Shown: positions 1 to 9,342, counted from the first letter of the stretch. The stretch: 64,000 nucleotides of DNA from Oenococcus kitaharae (GCF_025758695.1 NZ_JANJQP010000002.1:186001-250000), one strand, 5' to 3'. A program made the numbers and translations. Notes: generated by a model from the sequence alone, not told the origin.

Positions 1-2
1 TT

Positions 3-1565
3 ATCAATATTTCACTGATGCTGTTTGTCCTAATTATTGTGATGACTATATTAGTTTTGGCTATTGTGATCATCTACACGCCCCTGGCACAAATCAAAGA
101 GATCGGGATTAAGAAACTTAATGGTATTAGCAACAGGTCGATTTTTTGGGATTTTATTAAAACGAACATATGCGTCATTATCCTAGTATCTATGTTAATT
201 GATGCGACAGCTTGGTTTTATTTCCGTTATCGGCCCAGTGGCTTTTTCGTTTCTCTACTTATGTCGCAATTATTCATTCTGCTTCTGTTTCTTATCCTAA
301 ATGCTTTTGTCTATCTAACGATCAAGCAAGTGACAATTAGCAAATTATTGAAGAATTTTCTTAATTTTCGACTGGGGAATGTTCTTTGCCTGATCATGAA
401 AGGCGTCATGATGTTGTTGGTTACTGCCTTACTGATTTTTATTGGCAATAATGTACATGCGCTGATGCAGCAGAATGCGTTTAATCGCAGCTGGCAAAAA
501 AACGGTCGAGTCCTGACGCTCAATCAGTATCACGAATCAAATAGTGAATTTCAGGATAGTTTGTTAGGGGGACACCAAACGTCGGACAAATTATTTGTGT
601 TATTTAAAAAACTAGAAAGGTCAACTGATGCCGTATACATAAATGGTGAGATGACTAAACCATACGCTACGGGCGGCGCGCAAAAGAAAGAAAATCAATC
701 CTTATATTTCGCACGCAGAAAGTTTCCAGTCATGACGGTCAACAAAAATTATTTTAAGCATTTTCATAATCGACAGCTGGAATTAAGAAAAAATCCAAGT
801 AATATCCGCCAGTTCATAGTACCTGCTTCCTATAAAAAACAAGCGGCTAAGACTAAGTACCTGTGTCAAAATCTTATTTTCAGTGATTTATCTTCGGCTG
901 AAGAAAAGCGGACTAATCTGACTGATATTCCGGTGCAGATTGATTACTACGATGACCCTCAGCTCTCGGTTTTCCCATACAGGGCTGATACTAAAGATAA
1001 TTTTGCTCAACCTATTTTTCAGATTTTCGACGACAATAATGCGACTTTTTTTGAAAAAATCATATTAACCAACAACGGGATTAACAATCCGATCAAAATC
1101 CAAAATACTGCTGCTAATCGCAGCAATATCAAGACAATTAGCCATTCTAATTTCTTTAGGCCTCTGCAGCTGCAATTTGTCACAGATAATTCGTTACTGG
1201 CCGATCAGGCATCCACTGATACAGAAGTAATTAACCGTTCATCAGCAGTAACCTTGGCTGTCTTTTTCCTAAGCCTTGTCTCTTCAATCTTCCTACTAGC
1301 CTGCATTATCCAAAGCAAGGCTAATCGTTTGGCCGTTGAGCGTTTATTAGGAATTAAATTATTTGACCGCTACCGGACAGAGATTATCAGTTTTGCCGCT
1401 TCATATATTATTCAGCTAGCGGCCATCATGATATTTGGGCGTTCCATGCTGCTGCTTCCCTTTGTCCTGCTGCTGATCGCGCTAGATGCCGCTATATCGG
1501 TTGCCTTCATTCTAATTAGAGAGAAAAGTAGTCTAGCACTGACATTGAAAGGGGAACAATCATGA
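3..1565 (+). CDS. ABC transporter permease, bacteriocin-associated membrane protein type (5' partial)
   Basis: The frame is open to the left edge of the window (in-frame ATG at 18), so the N-terminus is probably missing. About 520 residues are visible. Hydrophobic segments lie near residues 1-22, 48-70, 78-102 and 125-148 (numbered from the ATG at 18), followed by a polar, presumably extracellular, region to about 410, then two or three more membrane segments near 415-500. This order of membrane block, large outside loop and C-terminal membrane block fits the FtsX/MacB-like or bacteriocin-associated integral membrane family. The next gene is the matching ATPase, starting in the stop codon by an ATGA overlap. 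No bacteriocin gene is visible. The family call is from architecture and neighbour; the substrate is unknown. Confidence 0.6.
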   Translation: MNISLMLFVLIIVMTILVLAIVIIYTPLAQIKEIGIKKLNGISNRSIFWDFIKTNICVIILVSMLIDATAWFYFRYRPSGFFVSLLMSQLFILLLFLILNAFVYLTIKQVTISKLLKNFLNFRLGNVLCLIMKGVMMLLVTALLIFIGNNVHALMQQNAFNRSWQKNGRVLTLNQYHESNSEFQDSLLGGHQTSDKLFVLFKKLERSTDAVYINGEMTKPYATGGAQKKENQSLYFARRKFPVMTVNKNYFKHFHNRQLELRKNPSNIRQFIVPASYKKQAAKTKYLCQNLIFSDLSSAEEKRTNLTDIPVQIDYYDDPQLSVFPYRADTKDNFAQPIFQIFDDNNATFFEKIILTNNGINNPIKIQNTAANRSNIKTISHSNFFRPLQLQFVTDNSLLADQASTDTEVINRSSAVTLAVFFLSLVSSIFLLACIIQSKANRLAVERLLGIKLFDRYRTEIISFAASYIIQLAAIMIFGRSMLLLPFVLLLIALDAAISVAFILIREKSSLALTLKGEQS

Positions 1566-2206
1566 CTGACACGATCATCGAAATGAGGCACTTACAAAAA
1601 AGTTTTGGCAAGAAAACCGTTTTTCATCATTTTGATTTGACGATTCAAGCTGGTGAATTGCTGGCGATTACAGGGCCGAGCGGTTCGGGGAAATCGACCT
1701 TATTGAATATCCTGGGATTGATTGAGAATTTTGATGCCGGTGAATATTTGTTTTTTGGGAAGAAGAATATTAAAGCCAATTCGCGTTTAGCACAAATCAT
1801 GATCCGCGATAAAATCAATTATCTGTTTCAAAATTTTGCTTTGATTGAGACTGAGACAGCCGAGGATAATCTGATGCTGGCGCTGAAATATTATAAAGCC
1901 AGCAAGGCACAGAAAAAAGCTTTGATTGCTGCCACGCTTGATAAAGTGGGCTTATCAGGGTACAGCCAAGGGAAAATTTTCGAGCTCTCGGGTGGTGAAC
2001 AGCAAAGAGTCGCCATTGCGCGGGCTTTGATTAAGCCAGGTGATCTTGTGCTGGCTGATGAACCGACTGGGTCTTTGGATCATGAAAATCGCGATGAAGT
2101 ACTGAGCCTTTTGACCGCTATGCACAAACAAGGCAAGACTGTGATTATTGTGACTCATGATCCCGATGTTGCCAAACAGACTGACCGTGTGATTGAAATT
2201 GTGTGA
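1562..2206 (+). CDS. ABC transporter ATP-binding protein, bacteriocin/lipoprotein export type
   Basis: A 214-residue single ABC ATPase. Walker A GPSGSGKST is at 38-46, the signature LSGGEQ at 142-147, Walker B LVLADE with catalytic Glu at 162-167, and the switch His at 199. Length and the D-loop sequence SLDHENRDEV match the MacB/LolD/YtrE group, especially the one-domain ATPases paired with lactococcin-972-type bacteriocin permeases. It overlaps the permease by ATGA, and AAAGGGG upstream serves as ribosome binding site. It should power the upstream permease on the cytoplasmic face of the membrane. The cargo could be a peptide, a lipoprotein or an antibiotic; the sequence does not say which. 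Confidence 0.8.
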   Translation: MTDTIIEMRHLQKSFGKKTVFHHFDLTIQAGELLAITGPSGSGKSTLLNILGLIENFDAGEYLFFGKKNIKANSRLAQIMIRDKINYLFQNFALIETETAEDNLMLALKYYKASKAQKKALIAATLDKVGLSGYSQGKIFELSGGEQQRVAIARALIKPGDLVLADEPTGSLDHENRDEVLSLLTAMHKQGKTVIIVTHDPDVAKQTDRVIEIV

Positions 2207-2272
2207 AGATCTGACTAAAATGATCTTTTCTGTCGTGTTCTGCCATAGAATAATCTCCATGCAGGAGGACAG

Positions 2273-2785
2273 ATGGCAAAAACGATTGTGATTCGCGGAA
2301 ATTCTGGCAGCGGGAAGACGACTGTCGCTAACCGTTTGCATGCTTTATTAGGATCCGGCAATTTGCTGATATCACAAGACCTTGTGCGCCGCGGCATGCT
2401 GAAGGTAGCCGACAAACCGCATAATTTAGCAATCGGCTTAATTCAAAATATGCTGATTTATGGTCAGCAACACTGTGATTACGTCATTTTAGAGGGTATC
2501 CTGCCTAGCAGCAAATATGGTCAGATGCTGCGCCAGACTTTATTGCCGGAGGACGATGTCTTTGCTTATTATTATGATCTGCCTTTCCAAGAGACTTTAA
2601 AAAGACATCAAAGCAAGCAGGGAGCGACATTTGGCGAAAAGGAAATGGCCGCTTGGTTCATTCCACATGACTTGCTCGGGCTTGCTCAAGAAAGAATCAT
2701 CGATGAGACGGTCAGTCCTGATGATTTATTGAAAATCATCTGTCAAGATATTGGTGTTGCGGTGGGAAAACCTTTGGATAAATAG
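2273..2785 (+). CDS. small P-loop kinase (AAA_33 / zeta-toxin-like fold)
   Basis: 170 residues beginning with a beta strand and Walker A GNSGSGKT at 9-16, then a SQDLVRRGML segment typical of the AAA_33/zeta-like kinase family and a VILEG segment that may hold the second acidic metal ligand. A strong AGGAGG lies 4 nt before the ATG at 2273. Relatives phosphorylate small molecules or act as zeta toxins. No antitoxin-sized partner lies upstream, so a housekeeping or resistance kinase role is more likely than a toxin. It is 66 bp after the ABC ATPase and may have its own promoter. The substrate is unknown. Confidence 0.65.
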   Translation: MAKTIVIRGNSGSGKTTVANRLHALLGSGNLLISQDLVRRGMLKVADKPHNLAIGLIQNMLIYGQQHCDYVILEGILPSSKYGQMLRQTLLPEDDVFAYYYDLPFQETLKRHQSKQGATFGEKEMAAWFIPHDLLGLAQERIIDETVSPDDLLKIICQDIGVAVGKPLDK

Positions 2786-2795
2786 TGTATTTTGT

Positions 2796-2817
2796 AAAAC
2801 CTTTTGGTCTTTTTTTG
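2796..2817 (+). terminator. weak intrinsic terminator
   Basis: A short AAAACC/GGTCTT hairpin with a TTTT loop, followed by a run of seven T, 10 bp after the kinase stop. The stem is short, hence low confidence. Confidence 0.35.
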
Positions 2818-2943
2818 TTATGCTGAAAAATGCAATTATTAAAGGATATAGTCACTTGAACAGGCTTTATCTATGTCCGTTTTTGCAAAATAGGTCTTCT
2901 TTCCTACTAATATAAAGGTAATAAATGAAGGCAATCTTTCGAG

Positions 2944-2952
2944 TGATATAAT
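2944..2952 (+). promoter_or_regulatory. tig promoter, extended -10
   Basis: TGATATAAT, an extended -10 (TG-N-TATAAT) with no recognisable -35. It ends 26 bp before the tig ATG, leaving room for the GGAGG ribosome binding site at about 2971. The remaining 140 bp back to the previous gene shows nothing else that I can identify. Confidence 0.6.
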
Positions 2953-2978
2953 TTTATAGGTACGTATCTGGAGGAATA

Positions 2979-4298
2979 ATGGTAGATATTATTAAGACCA
3001 ATGCCGTTTTCAAAGCCGGCGAAGGCAACAAAGGCACTCTTAGTTTCGAAATTCCGGCCGCACAAATTAACGGTGGCTTGGACGAAGCTTTTAATCAGCA
3101 AAAAGATAAAATCAACATTCCTGGTTTTAGAAAGGGACATGTATCCAAAGACATGTTTTTGGCACGTTTTGGCGAAGAAGCACTATATGAAGATGCTCTC
3201 AATGCGATTCTGCCAGATGTTTATGATCAGGCTGTAACTGATGCCGACATCACGGTCGTTGGCCGTCCGCAGATCATTCCTGATGATTTAAAGCATGGCG
3301 GTCCTTGGAAGATTCATGCTGAAGTTGTTTTGGCACCAGCAGTTAAGTTGGGCGATTACAAGGGTATCGAAGTCGAAAAAGAGTCCGATGAAGTCAGCGA
3401 TGATGAATTGAACGCTGAATTAGCTCGTTTGCAAAAAGGCGAAGCTGAGTTGGTGCCTGCTAAAGAAGGCGACAAAGCCGAGAACGGCGACACGGTTGTG
3501 ATTGATTTTAATGGTGCTGTTGATGGCAATCATTTTGACGGCGGCAAGTCTGAGAACTTCAGCTTAAGCTTGGGTTCAGGACAATTCATCCCTGGATTTG
3601 AAGACCAATTGGTCGGACACCAAGCTGGTGACGATGTCGATGTCAAAGTAACGTTCCCTAAGGAATACCAGGCCAAGGATTTGGCTGGTAAGGAAGCCGT
3701 TTTTGCCGTTAAAATCCACGAATTGAAGAAACTCGAAACACCCGCTTTGGACAATGAATTTGCTAAAGATGTTGATGATACTGTTTCTTCTCTTGAGGAA
3801 TTGAAGGCCAAGACCAAAGAAAAGCTTTCTAAAGACAAAGCTGACAAGAGCCAGGACCAATTCGAAGATGCCGCCATCCAAAAAGTGGTTGACGCTTCAA
3901 GCTTGGATCCTGACAAGTTGCCTGATGAATTATTGCAGGACGACATTTCTCGTCAGACTCAGAACTTTTTCAATAATTTGGCTTCTCAAGGCATCCAGCC
4001 GCAGATGTATTTCCAGATCACTGGCACAAGCCAAGAACAGCTGACTCAGCAGATGACAGAAGGCGCGCCTAACCGTGTCAAGACTAATTTGGTGCTTGAA
4101 GCCGTTGCCCGTGCCGAGAAGGTGCAGCCAACTGCCGATGAGATCAATGCCCAGGTTAAGAGCCTGGCTACTGAGTACAATATCAAAGAAGCTGAAGTTG
4201 AAAAATCAATTTCTGCCGGTCTTCTGAGCCACGATTTGAAGATTCAAAAAGCCGTTGACATCATTGTCAGCAACGCTAAAGCAGTTGCAAAGAAGTAA
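2979..4298 (+). CDS. tig: trigger factor
   Basis: 439 residues, normal for the family. The ribosome-docking signature GFRKGH is at 49-54, the FKBP-like peptidyl-prolyl isomerase domain covers roughly 160-245 (it contains GDTVVIDFNG), and the C-terminal helical chaperone arms run to the end. Trigger factor binds ribosomal protein L23 at the exit tunnel and shields nascent chains. The order tig-clpX is widespread in Firmicutes. GGAGG precedes the ATG by a normal distance. The gene has its own promoter and terminator, so it is monocistronic. Confidence 0.97.
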   Translation: MVDIIKTNAVFKAGEGNKGTLSFEIPAAQINGGLDEAFNQQKDKINIPGFRKGHVSKDMFLARFGEEALYEDALNAILPDVYDQAVTDADITVVGRPQIIPDDLKHGGPWKIHAEVVLAPAVKLGDYKGIEVEKESDEVSDDELNAELARLQKGEAELVPAKEGDKAENGDTVVIDFNGAVDGNHFDGGKSENFSLSLGSGQFIPGFEDQLVGHQAGDDVDVKVTFPKEYQAKDLAGKEAVFAVKIHELKKLETPALDNEFAKDVDDTVSSLEELKAKTKEKLSKDKADKSQDQFEDAAIQKVVDASSLDPDKLPDELLQDDISRQTQNFFNNLASQGIQPQMYFQITGTSQEQLTQQMTEGAPNRVKTNLVLEAVARAEKVQPTADEINAQVKSLATEYNIKEAEVEKSISAGLLSHDLKIQKAVDIIVSNAKAVAKK

Positions 4299-4302
4299 TC
4301 AT

Positions 4303-4327
4303 TAAAAACGCATTAAGCGTTTTTTTA
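4303..4327 (+). terminator. intrinsic terminator of tig
   Basis: AAAAACGC and GCGTTTTT form an 8-bp stem around ATTAA and run into seven T, starting 5 bp after the tig stop. Confidence 0.8.
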
Positions 4328-4361
4328 TTTGCTTTCATAACTATTTGTAATATGCAAACTT

Positions 4362-4370
4362 TGATATAAT
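4362..4370 (+). promoter_or_regulatory. clpX promoter, extended -10, leaderless
   Basis: TGATATAAT, the same extended -10 as at tig. Only 7 nt separate it from the clpX ATG at 4378, so transcription should start at or within 1-2 nt of the start codon. There is no Shine-Dalgarno sequence. Confidence 0.65.
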
Positions 4371-4377
4371 AGACGCT

Positions 4378-5634
4378 ATGGACGTAGAATCGATGCAATC
4401 AACGATCGCTTGCTCTTTTTGCGGCAAGCGGCAGGATCAGGTGAAAAAATTAATCGCTGGTCCCGGTGTTTATATTTGTGATGAATGTGTGGCTTTGGCT
4501 CAGCAGATCATTGATCAGGAATTGGCCAACGAGCAGCAGACACTCATTCTTGATGATTTACCAACACCAAAAGAAATCGTCAATCGCTTAAATGACTATG
4601 TGATTGGCCAGACAGAAGCTAAAAAGACTTTGGCTGTCGCAGTTTACAACCATTACAAGCGTGTCAATGAATCTTTGGAACACAAAAGTGATGTCGAACT
4701 GCAGAAGTCAAATATTCTGATGGTCGGACCGACTGGTTCTGGAAAGACTTATCTAGCACAGTCTTTGGCCAAGATGCTGGATGTGCCATTCGCCATTGCT
4801 GACGCAACGACCTTGACTGAAGCTGGTTATGTGGGCGAAGATGTTGAAAATGTTGTCTTAAAGCTTTTGCAGGCAGCCGACTTTGATGTTGAAAAAGCCC
4901 AGCGCGGCATTATTTATATCGATGAAATCGATAAAATTGCTAAGAAATCCGAAAATGTCAGCATCACGCGTGATGTTTCCGGCGAAGGTGTCCAGCAGGC
5001 TTTGCTAAAGCTGCTGGAAGGCACGATTGCTTCGGTACCACCACAAGGTGGCCGCAAGCACCCCCAGCAAGAATACATTCAAGTCGATACCACGAACATT
5101 CTCTTTATCGTCGGTGGCGCCTTTGACGGTGTCAATGGGGTAATTCGCGATCGTCTTGGCGAATCAATGATCGGCTTCGGTCACGAAGACCAGCAAGCCA
5201 AGCAGGAATTTAACAAAGAGAATCCTTTGACTCAGCTGACCGATCAAGACATTATCAAGTTCGGGCTGATTCCGGAATTCTTGGGTCGTTTGCCAATTAT
5301 TTCTGTCTTAGATCCTCTGTATGAAGATGATTTGGTCCAAATCTTGACGAAGCCGAAAAATGCCTTGGTCAAACAGTACCAAGCTTTGTTCGCTTTAGAC
5401 GGCGTCAAGCTTGAATTTGAGCCCAGCGCCTTAAAAGAAATGGCTAAAATTGCGATCACGAAGAAATCCGGTGCGCGTGGCCTGCGGTCAATTATGGAAG
5501 CGACGATGAAAGAAACCATGTACGAGATTCCGTCAAAACCTGAAATTACACAGGTGACTGTCACCAAAGCAGCTGTCGATGGCAAGTCTCAGCCAAAGAT
5601 GATTGCAGCTTCCAAAAAAGCTTTAGCTTCATAA
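4378..5634 (+). CDS. clpX: ATP-dependent Clp protease ATP-binding subunit ClpX
   Basis: 418 residues. The N-terminal zinc-binding domain has Cys12, Cys15, Cys34 and Cys37; Walker A GPTGSGKT is at 117-124, Walker B IDEID at 181-185, and a C-terminal sensor-2 GARGLR follows. It is an AAA+ unfoldase that feeds substrates to ClpP in the cytoplasm; clpP is not in this window. The ATG at 4378 lies 7 nt after a -10 hexamer with no ribosome binding site; a second ATG at 4393 also lacks one. Initiation on a leaderless message at 4378 is the simplest reading. Confidence 0.97.
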   Translation: MDVESMQSTIACSFCGKRQDQVKKLIAGPGVYICDECVALAQQIIDQELANEQQTLILDDLPTPKEIVNRLNDYVIGQTEAKKTLAVAVYNHYKRVNESLEHKSDVELQKSNILMVGPTGSGKTYLAQSLAKMLDVPFAIADATTLTEAGYVGEDVENVVLKLLQAADFDVEKAQRGIIYIDEIDKIAKKSENVSITRDVSGEGVQQALLKLLEGTIASVPPQGGRKHPQQEYIQVDTTNILFIVGGAFDGVNGVIRDRLGESMIGFGHEDQQAKQEFNKENPLTQLTDQDIIKFGLIPEFLGRLPIISVLDPLYEDDLVQILTKPKNALVKQYQALFALDGVKLEFEPSALKEMAKIAITKKSGARGLRSIMEATMKETMYEIPSKPEITQVTVTKAAVDGKSQPKMIAASKKALAS

Positions 5635-5637
5635 TGC

Positions 5638-5667
5638 TTGTTTAATTGGGATAGACCAATATATAAT
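5638..5667 (+). promoter_or_regulatory. nagA promoter with NagR-type operator in the spacer
   Basis: -35 TTGTTT (5638-5643), 18-bp spacer, -10 TATAAT (5662-5667). The spacer holds the dyad ATTGGGATAGACCAAT (5645-5660), with ATTGG/CCAAT arms that closely resemble the operators of NagR/YvoA-type GntR regulators. A repressor here would block RNA polymerase directly. The -10 ends 6 nt before the ATG at 5674, so the message should be leaderless. Confidence 0.7.
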
Positions 5668-5673
5668 GGAGCT

Positions 5674-6828
5674 ATGGCTAAATTAATTAAGAATGTTGAT
5701 ATCTATACTGGCGCAGGAGTCGTGAAAAATGGCTTTCTGCGCTTTTCTAATACAATTGAAGCAGTTGGCAGCATGGCTGAGTTCACGCCGGAAGCTGATG
5801 ATGAGCTTGTTCAAACGACAGCCGGCAGTATCCTGGTGCCGGGCTTTATCGATGTCCATACGCATGGCGGTTATGGTTTTGATACGATGGATGCCGATGT
5901 TGACGGCTTGAACCGTTTCACACAGCATTTGCGCCAAGAAGGGATCACGACTGTTTTTCCGACGACGATCACACAGACTAAAGAGCATATCGATGCAGCT
6001 TTAAAGTCGATTGCCCAAGCCGCTGAACATAATTCGATGATTCGCGGTATTCATTTGGAAGGCCCCTTTATTAATGCGGAAATGAATGGTGCTCAGCCGG
6101 CACAATATGTGATCAAACCAGATCTGGAATTGTTTAGGCAATGGCAGCAATCGGCTAATGGCTTGATCAAATTACTGACATATGCACCAGAAGAAGCCGG
6201 TTCGGATTTTGAAGCCGGCCTGCATAATATGGGCGTGGTATTGTCCGCCGGGCATACGGATCAGTCTTATTTCAAGATGAATAAAGGCCAGACTTTAGCG
6301 ACGCATGTGACGCATTTGTACAATCGTCAGTCGCAGCTGGAAGGCCGCGAGCCCGGTGTGACGGGTTATGGTGTTTTGACGCCTTCCGTGAAAGTGGAAT
6401 TAATTACGGATGGCGTTCATGTGTCGGGTGAAATGGTGAAGTTGGCTTATCTGCTGAAGGGCCCGCACGAGATTGAAATTGTCACCGATTCGATGCGCGC
6501 CAAGGGACAAAAGGAAAACGAAGTTTCTGAATTAGGCGGTCAGAAAGTGATTATCAAAGATGGCGCTGCACGTTTAGAAAATGGCCACCTTGCTGGATCT
6601 GTTCTGAAATATATTCTTGGATTTAAGAATGTCCAGAAATTTACAGGTGCCGGTATCGAAGATGCTGTCCAGATGACCTCTGTGAATCAGGCGCGTGAGT
6701 TCGGTCTGTCTGATGTTGGTACGCTGGAAGCCGGCAAACGGGCGAACTTTAACATTTTAAATGACCAGCAGGATCTGTTGGACAATTTTGTGGATGGAGA
6801 TGGCTTAAAAGCCGCTGCAGCCTTATGA
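5674..6828 (+). CDS. nagA: N-acetylglucosamine-6-phosphate deacetylase
   Basis: 384 residues when started at the ATG at 5674; a longer frame from 5638 would place the promoter inside the gene. Amidohydrolase fold with HTHGG at 62-66 for metal binding and, later, the GHTDQ and VTDSM segments typical of NagA. It converts GlcNAc-6-P to GlcN-6-P plus acetate, feeding amino sugar catabolism or cell-wall recycling. The stop overlaps the start of the GntR regulator by ATGA. nagB is not in the window, so the next step must be encoded elsewhere or use GlmS substrate pools. Confidence 0.93.
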   Translation: MAKLIKNVDIYTGAGVVKNGFLRFSNTIEAVGSMAEFTPEADDELVQTTAGSILVPGFIDVHTHGGYGFDTMDADVDGLNRFTQHLRQEGITTVFPTTITQTKEHIDAALKSIAQAAEHNSMIRGIHLEGPFINAEMNGAQPAQYVIKPDLELFRQWQQSANGLIKLLTYAPEEAGSDFEAGLHNMGVVLSAGHTDQSYFKMNKGQTLATHVTHLYNRQSQLEGREPGVTGYGVLTPSVKVELITDGVHVSGEMVKLAYLLKGPHEIEIVTDSMRAKGQKENEVSELGGQKVIIKDGAARLENGHLAGSVLKYILGFKNVQKFTGAGIEDAVQMTSVNQAREFGLSDVGTLEAGKRANFNILNDQQDLLDNFVDGDGLKAAAAL

Positions 6829-7535
6829 GTAGTGTGCCAGTGTTTCTTCGCATCCGAGATGATTTAGCAAAAAGAATCGACAAACAGCAATTTGAAAGCG
6901 GCAGCCGGCTGCCATCAGAGCGTTTACTAGCCCAAGAATATAAAGTATCGCGCATGACGCTGCGCCAAGCAACGACACTATTGGTTAACCAAGGCAAATT
7001 GCTGCGCAAACCGGGGTCAGGCACTTATGTGTCAGCACAAAATAATGAAGTCTCAGAAAATTTAAAGGGCGTGACCAGTTTTACACAAATTATGCGTTCG
7101 CAAGGTAAGACAGCTAAGACGAAATTTATTTTTTTAAAACGCCATCAGCCGTCTTTAATTGAGGCCTCGAATTTGGAAATCAGCCGTGATCAAGATGTGA
7201 TTACGATGGAACGTGTGCGTTACGGTGATGATGAACCAATTGCCTATGAAATTACGACCGTTCCTGTTGCCTTAGTTGGCAACATCACGCGAAATGAGAT
7301 GGCGGGCGGTTTGTATCAATACTTGGAAGAAAAGGGTTTTCGTTTTGGCAAGGCAATTCAGGAATTTTCTGCGCTGGTTCCGAATGTCAATATTTGTAAA
7401 CGCCTTGATTTAACCAACGGCCAGGCAGCGCTTTTCTTAAGGCAGACTTCTTATCTAACCGATGGTAAACCTTTTGAATTCGTACAAACCTACTACGCTG
7501 GTGACCGTTATCGCGTTTATTTGCAGCGTGAGTGA
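6825..7535 (+). CDS. nagR: GntR-family regulator with UTRA domain, NagR-like
   Basis: 236 residues. The N-terminal GntR winged helix (about 8-72) has a LPSERLLAQEY turn and SRMTLRQA recognition helix; the C-terminal UTRA effector domain (about 90-230) contains the family EFSA segment. HutC/YvoA-subfamily members bind GlcN-6-P or GlcNAc-6-P. Translational coupling to nagA and the matching dyad in the nagA promoter make autoregulation of nagA-nagR by amino sugar phosphate likely. The name is inferred from context. Confidence 0.85.
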   Translation: MSSVPVFLRIRDDLAKRIDKQQFESGSRLPSERLLAQEYKVSRMTLRQATTLLVNQGKLLRKPGSGTYVSAQNNEVSENLKGVTSFTQIMRSQGKTAKTKFIFLKRHQPSLIEASNLEISRDQDVITMERVRYGDDEPIAYEITTVPVALVGNITRNEMAGGLYQYLEEKGFRFGKAIQEFSALVPNVNICKRLDLTNGQAALFLRQTSYLTDGKPFEFVQTYYAGDRYRVYLQRE

Positions 7536-7554
7536 CGATCATACTTGGACAAAT

Positions 7555-7585
7555 AAAAACACCTCAATTGTGGGGTGTTTTTTTA
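7555..7585. terminator. bidirectional intrinsic terminator
   Basis: AAAAACACC and GGTGTTTTTTT form a stem flanked by A and T runs, so it works in both directions. It separates nagR on the plus strand from the end of the methionine operon on the minus strand. Confidence 0.8.
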
Positions 7586-7588
7586 TGG

Positions 7589-8281
7589 CTATACGGCGTG
7601 ATTGCTGTGTTTGGCCCACCAATCACCAATTGCTTGGATACCGAAAATTAATAGAAGCAGCAGAATCGTACCAACCCAGACCACATCGTATTTGGACTGC
7701 TGGCCGAAGGTGACGACCGTGTTGCCTAAGCCGCCAGAGCCGATCGCACCAGCCATGGCTGTTAGCCCGATCAGGCTAATCAAAGTCACAGTCGACACAC
7801 GGATCATTTCCGGCAGGCTTTCTTTCATATAAATTATGAGCAAATCCCAATTGTTGGCGCCAAGTGCCTGAGAAGCTTCAATTTTGCCTGGGTCAACAGC
7901 TTTCAAAACGACTTGAATCTGGCGAGCATAAAAAGGTGCGACGGATAGGCTCAAGGGAACCAAGGCAGCTGTTGCGCCTAAGGTGGTGCCAATCAGCAGG
8001 TGTGTAAAGGGTGAGATAACGAATAGCAGAATGATAAAAGGGACTGCGCGGAAGACGGAAACGATTTTATCGGCCAGCCAGAATACCGGCCGGTTAGGCA
8101 AAATGCCGTCGTTATCTGTTAGGACAAGAATGATGGCAAAAATCAGCCCGATTAAACCGCCAATCAGGGCTGAAAAAAGCGTCATAAACAAAGTCTGATA
8201 GATAGATTGCCACCAGCCGTAGTCGCCGCCCCAACCCATTGAGATCACATTGGGCATGATTTTATTTAACCAGTTAATCAT
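7589..8281 (-). CDS. metI: methionine ABC transporter permease
   Basis: 230 residues with about five membrane segments and the inner-membrane component loop containing EASQALGAN, which contacts the ATPase. It matches MetI/MetP. It overlaps metN by ATGA (8278-8281) and is the last gene of a long minus-strand operon. With MetN and MetQ it should import D- or L-methionine. Control is inferred to come from the Met T-box far upstream at 13.4-13.7 kb, with no convincing terminator in between. Confidence 0.92.
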   Translation of the reverse strand: MINWLNKIMPNVISMGWGGDYGWWQSIYQTLFMTLFSALIGGLIGLIFAIILVLTDNDGILPNRPVFWLADKIVSVFRAVPFIILLFVISPFTHLLIGTTLGATAALVPLSLSVAPFYARQIQVVLKAVDPGKIEASQALGANNWDLLIIYMKESLPEMIRVSTVTLISLIGLTAMAGAIGSGGLGNTVVTFGQQSKYDVVWVGTILLLLLIFGIQAIGDWWAKHSNHAV

Positions 8282-9342
8282 TTTCCCTCCTTGATCGTCT
8301 GCAAACCGATTTTCCTGTCTTTAATTTCTGCTAAGGCTTTTTGAATGTTTGCCTTGCTGCCTTGCAGAACCACAATCAGCGTGCCGATGGCGATCCCCTG
8401 GATGCTTTCAACGTTGCCGTATAAAATATCAGCGGTCACATCAAACTTTTTTGCCAAAAGGGAGATCACTGGTTCACCAGTCGTACTGCCGCTAAATGAT
8501 AGTTCGACAAGAAGTGCATTACTGGGAAGCTGTTTGACTTCAGGCTGCTGCAAGACCTTTTCCAGCGCTTCTTGACTGCCGGAAGCTGTCTCGATGAATT
8601 CTTTGGTTAAAGCTTTTTGCGGATTGGCAAAAATATCATAAGTCGCATTTTGCTCGATAATTTCACCGTTTTTCATGACGGCAACACGGTCGGCGATGTT
8701 TTTTACCACCTGCATTTCATGCGTAATCAAGACAATCGTGACACCGGTCTTCTTATTCAGATCCGCTAATAGCTGGAGAATCTGCTTGGTCGTTTTTGGA
8801 TCCAAGGCACTGGTTGCTTCATCAGAAATCAGGATCTCCGGATCATTAGCCAAGGCTCTGGCAATCGCGACACGCTGCTTTTGGCCGCCGGATAATTGAG
8901 CTGGATAGTTATCAATCCGGTCTGTTAGCCCGACCTGGTCAATCAATTTTTTGGCCTTGGCGATGCGTGCTGTTTTGTTAAGACCAGAATGTTTCAAGGC
9001 AAAAAGCACGTTTTGCAAAACGGTCGACTGATCTAACAGATTAAAATGCTGAAAAATCATGCCGATTTTTTGCCTCAACTGCCGCAGAGCCTTGCCCTTG
9101 ATTAAGACTTGCCCGTTCGCCACGCTGTGAACGTGGGCAACAGAAATATCACCCAATGTCGGGCCATGCAGCAGATTAATCAAGCGAACCAGTGTTGATT
9201 TACCGGCACCAGAATAACCGACGATGCCAAAAATCTCGCCAGCTTTAATCTGTAAATTGATGTTTTTAACCGCATCTACGGCCTCGCTGCCGTTTTGAAA
9301 ATGGACGCTGACATCTTTAAAATCGATGATTGGATCACTCAT
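8278..9342 (-). CDS. metN: methionine ABC transporter ATP-binding protein
   Basis: 354 residues. The ABC domain (about 1-250) has Walker A GYSGAGKST, signature LSGGQKQR and Walker B ILISDEATSALD. The C-terminal NIL (ACT-like) domain at about 270-350 is the site where MetN senses intracellular methionine (transinhibition) in characterised homologues. It overlaps the upstream peptidase gene by 8 bp and metI by 4 bp, indicating tight coupling. Confidence 0.95.
   Translation of the reverse strand: MSDPIIDFKDVSVHFQNGSEAVDAVKNINLQIKAGEIFGIVGYSGAGKSTLVRLINLLHGPTLGDISVAHVHSVANGQVLIKGKALRQLRQKIGMIFQHFNLLDQSTVLQNVLFALKHSGLNKTARIAKAKKLIDQVGLTDRIDNYPAQLSGGQKQRVAIARALANDPEILISDEATSALDPKTTKQILQLLADLNKKTGVTIVLITHEMQVVKNIADRVAVMKNGEIIEQNATYDIFANPQKALTKEFIETASGSQEALEKVLQQPEVKQLPSNALLVELSFSGSTTGEPVISLLAKKFDVTADILYGNVESIQGIAIGTLIVVLQGSKANIQKALAEIKDRKIGLQTIKEGK

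Noticed and set aside
2273-2785. Zeta-type toxin of a toxin-antitoxin pair
   Set aside because: The P-loop fits, but no antitoxin gene is adjacent and the family also holds ordinary small-molecule kinases.
2907-3140. 77-aa minus-strand ORF over the tig start
   Set aside because: Overlaps the tig promoter and coding start; no supporting signals.
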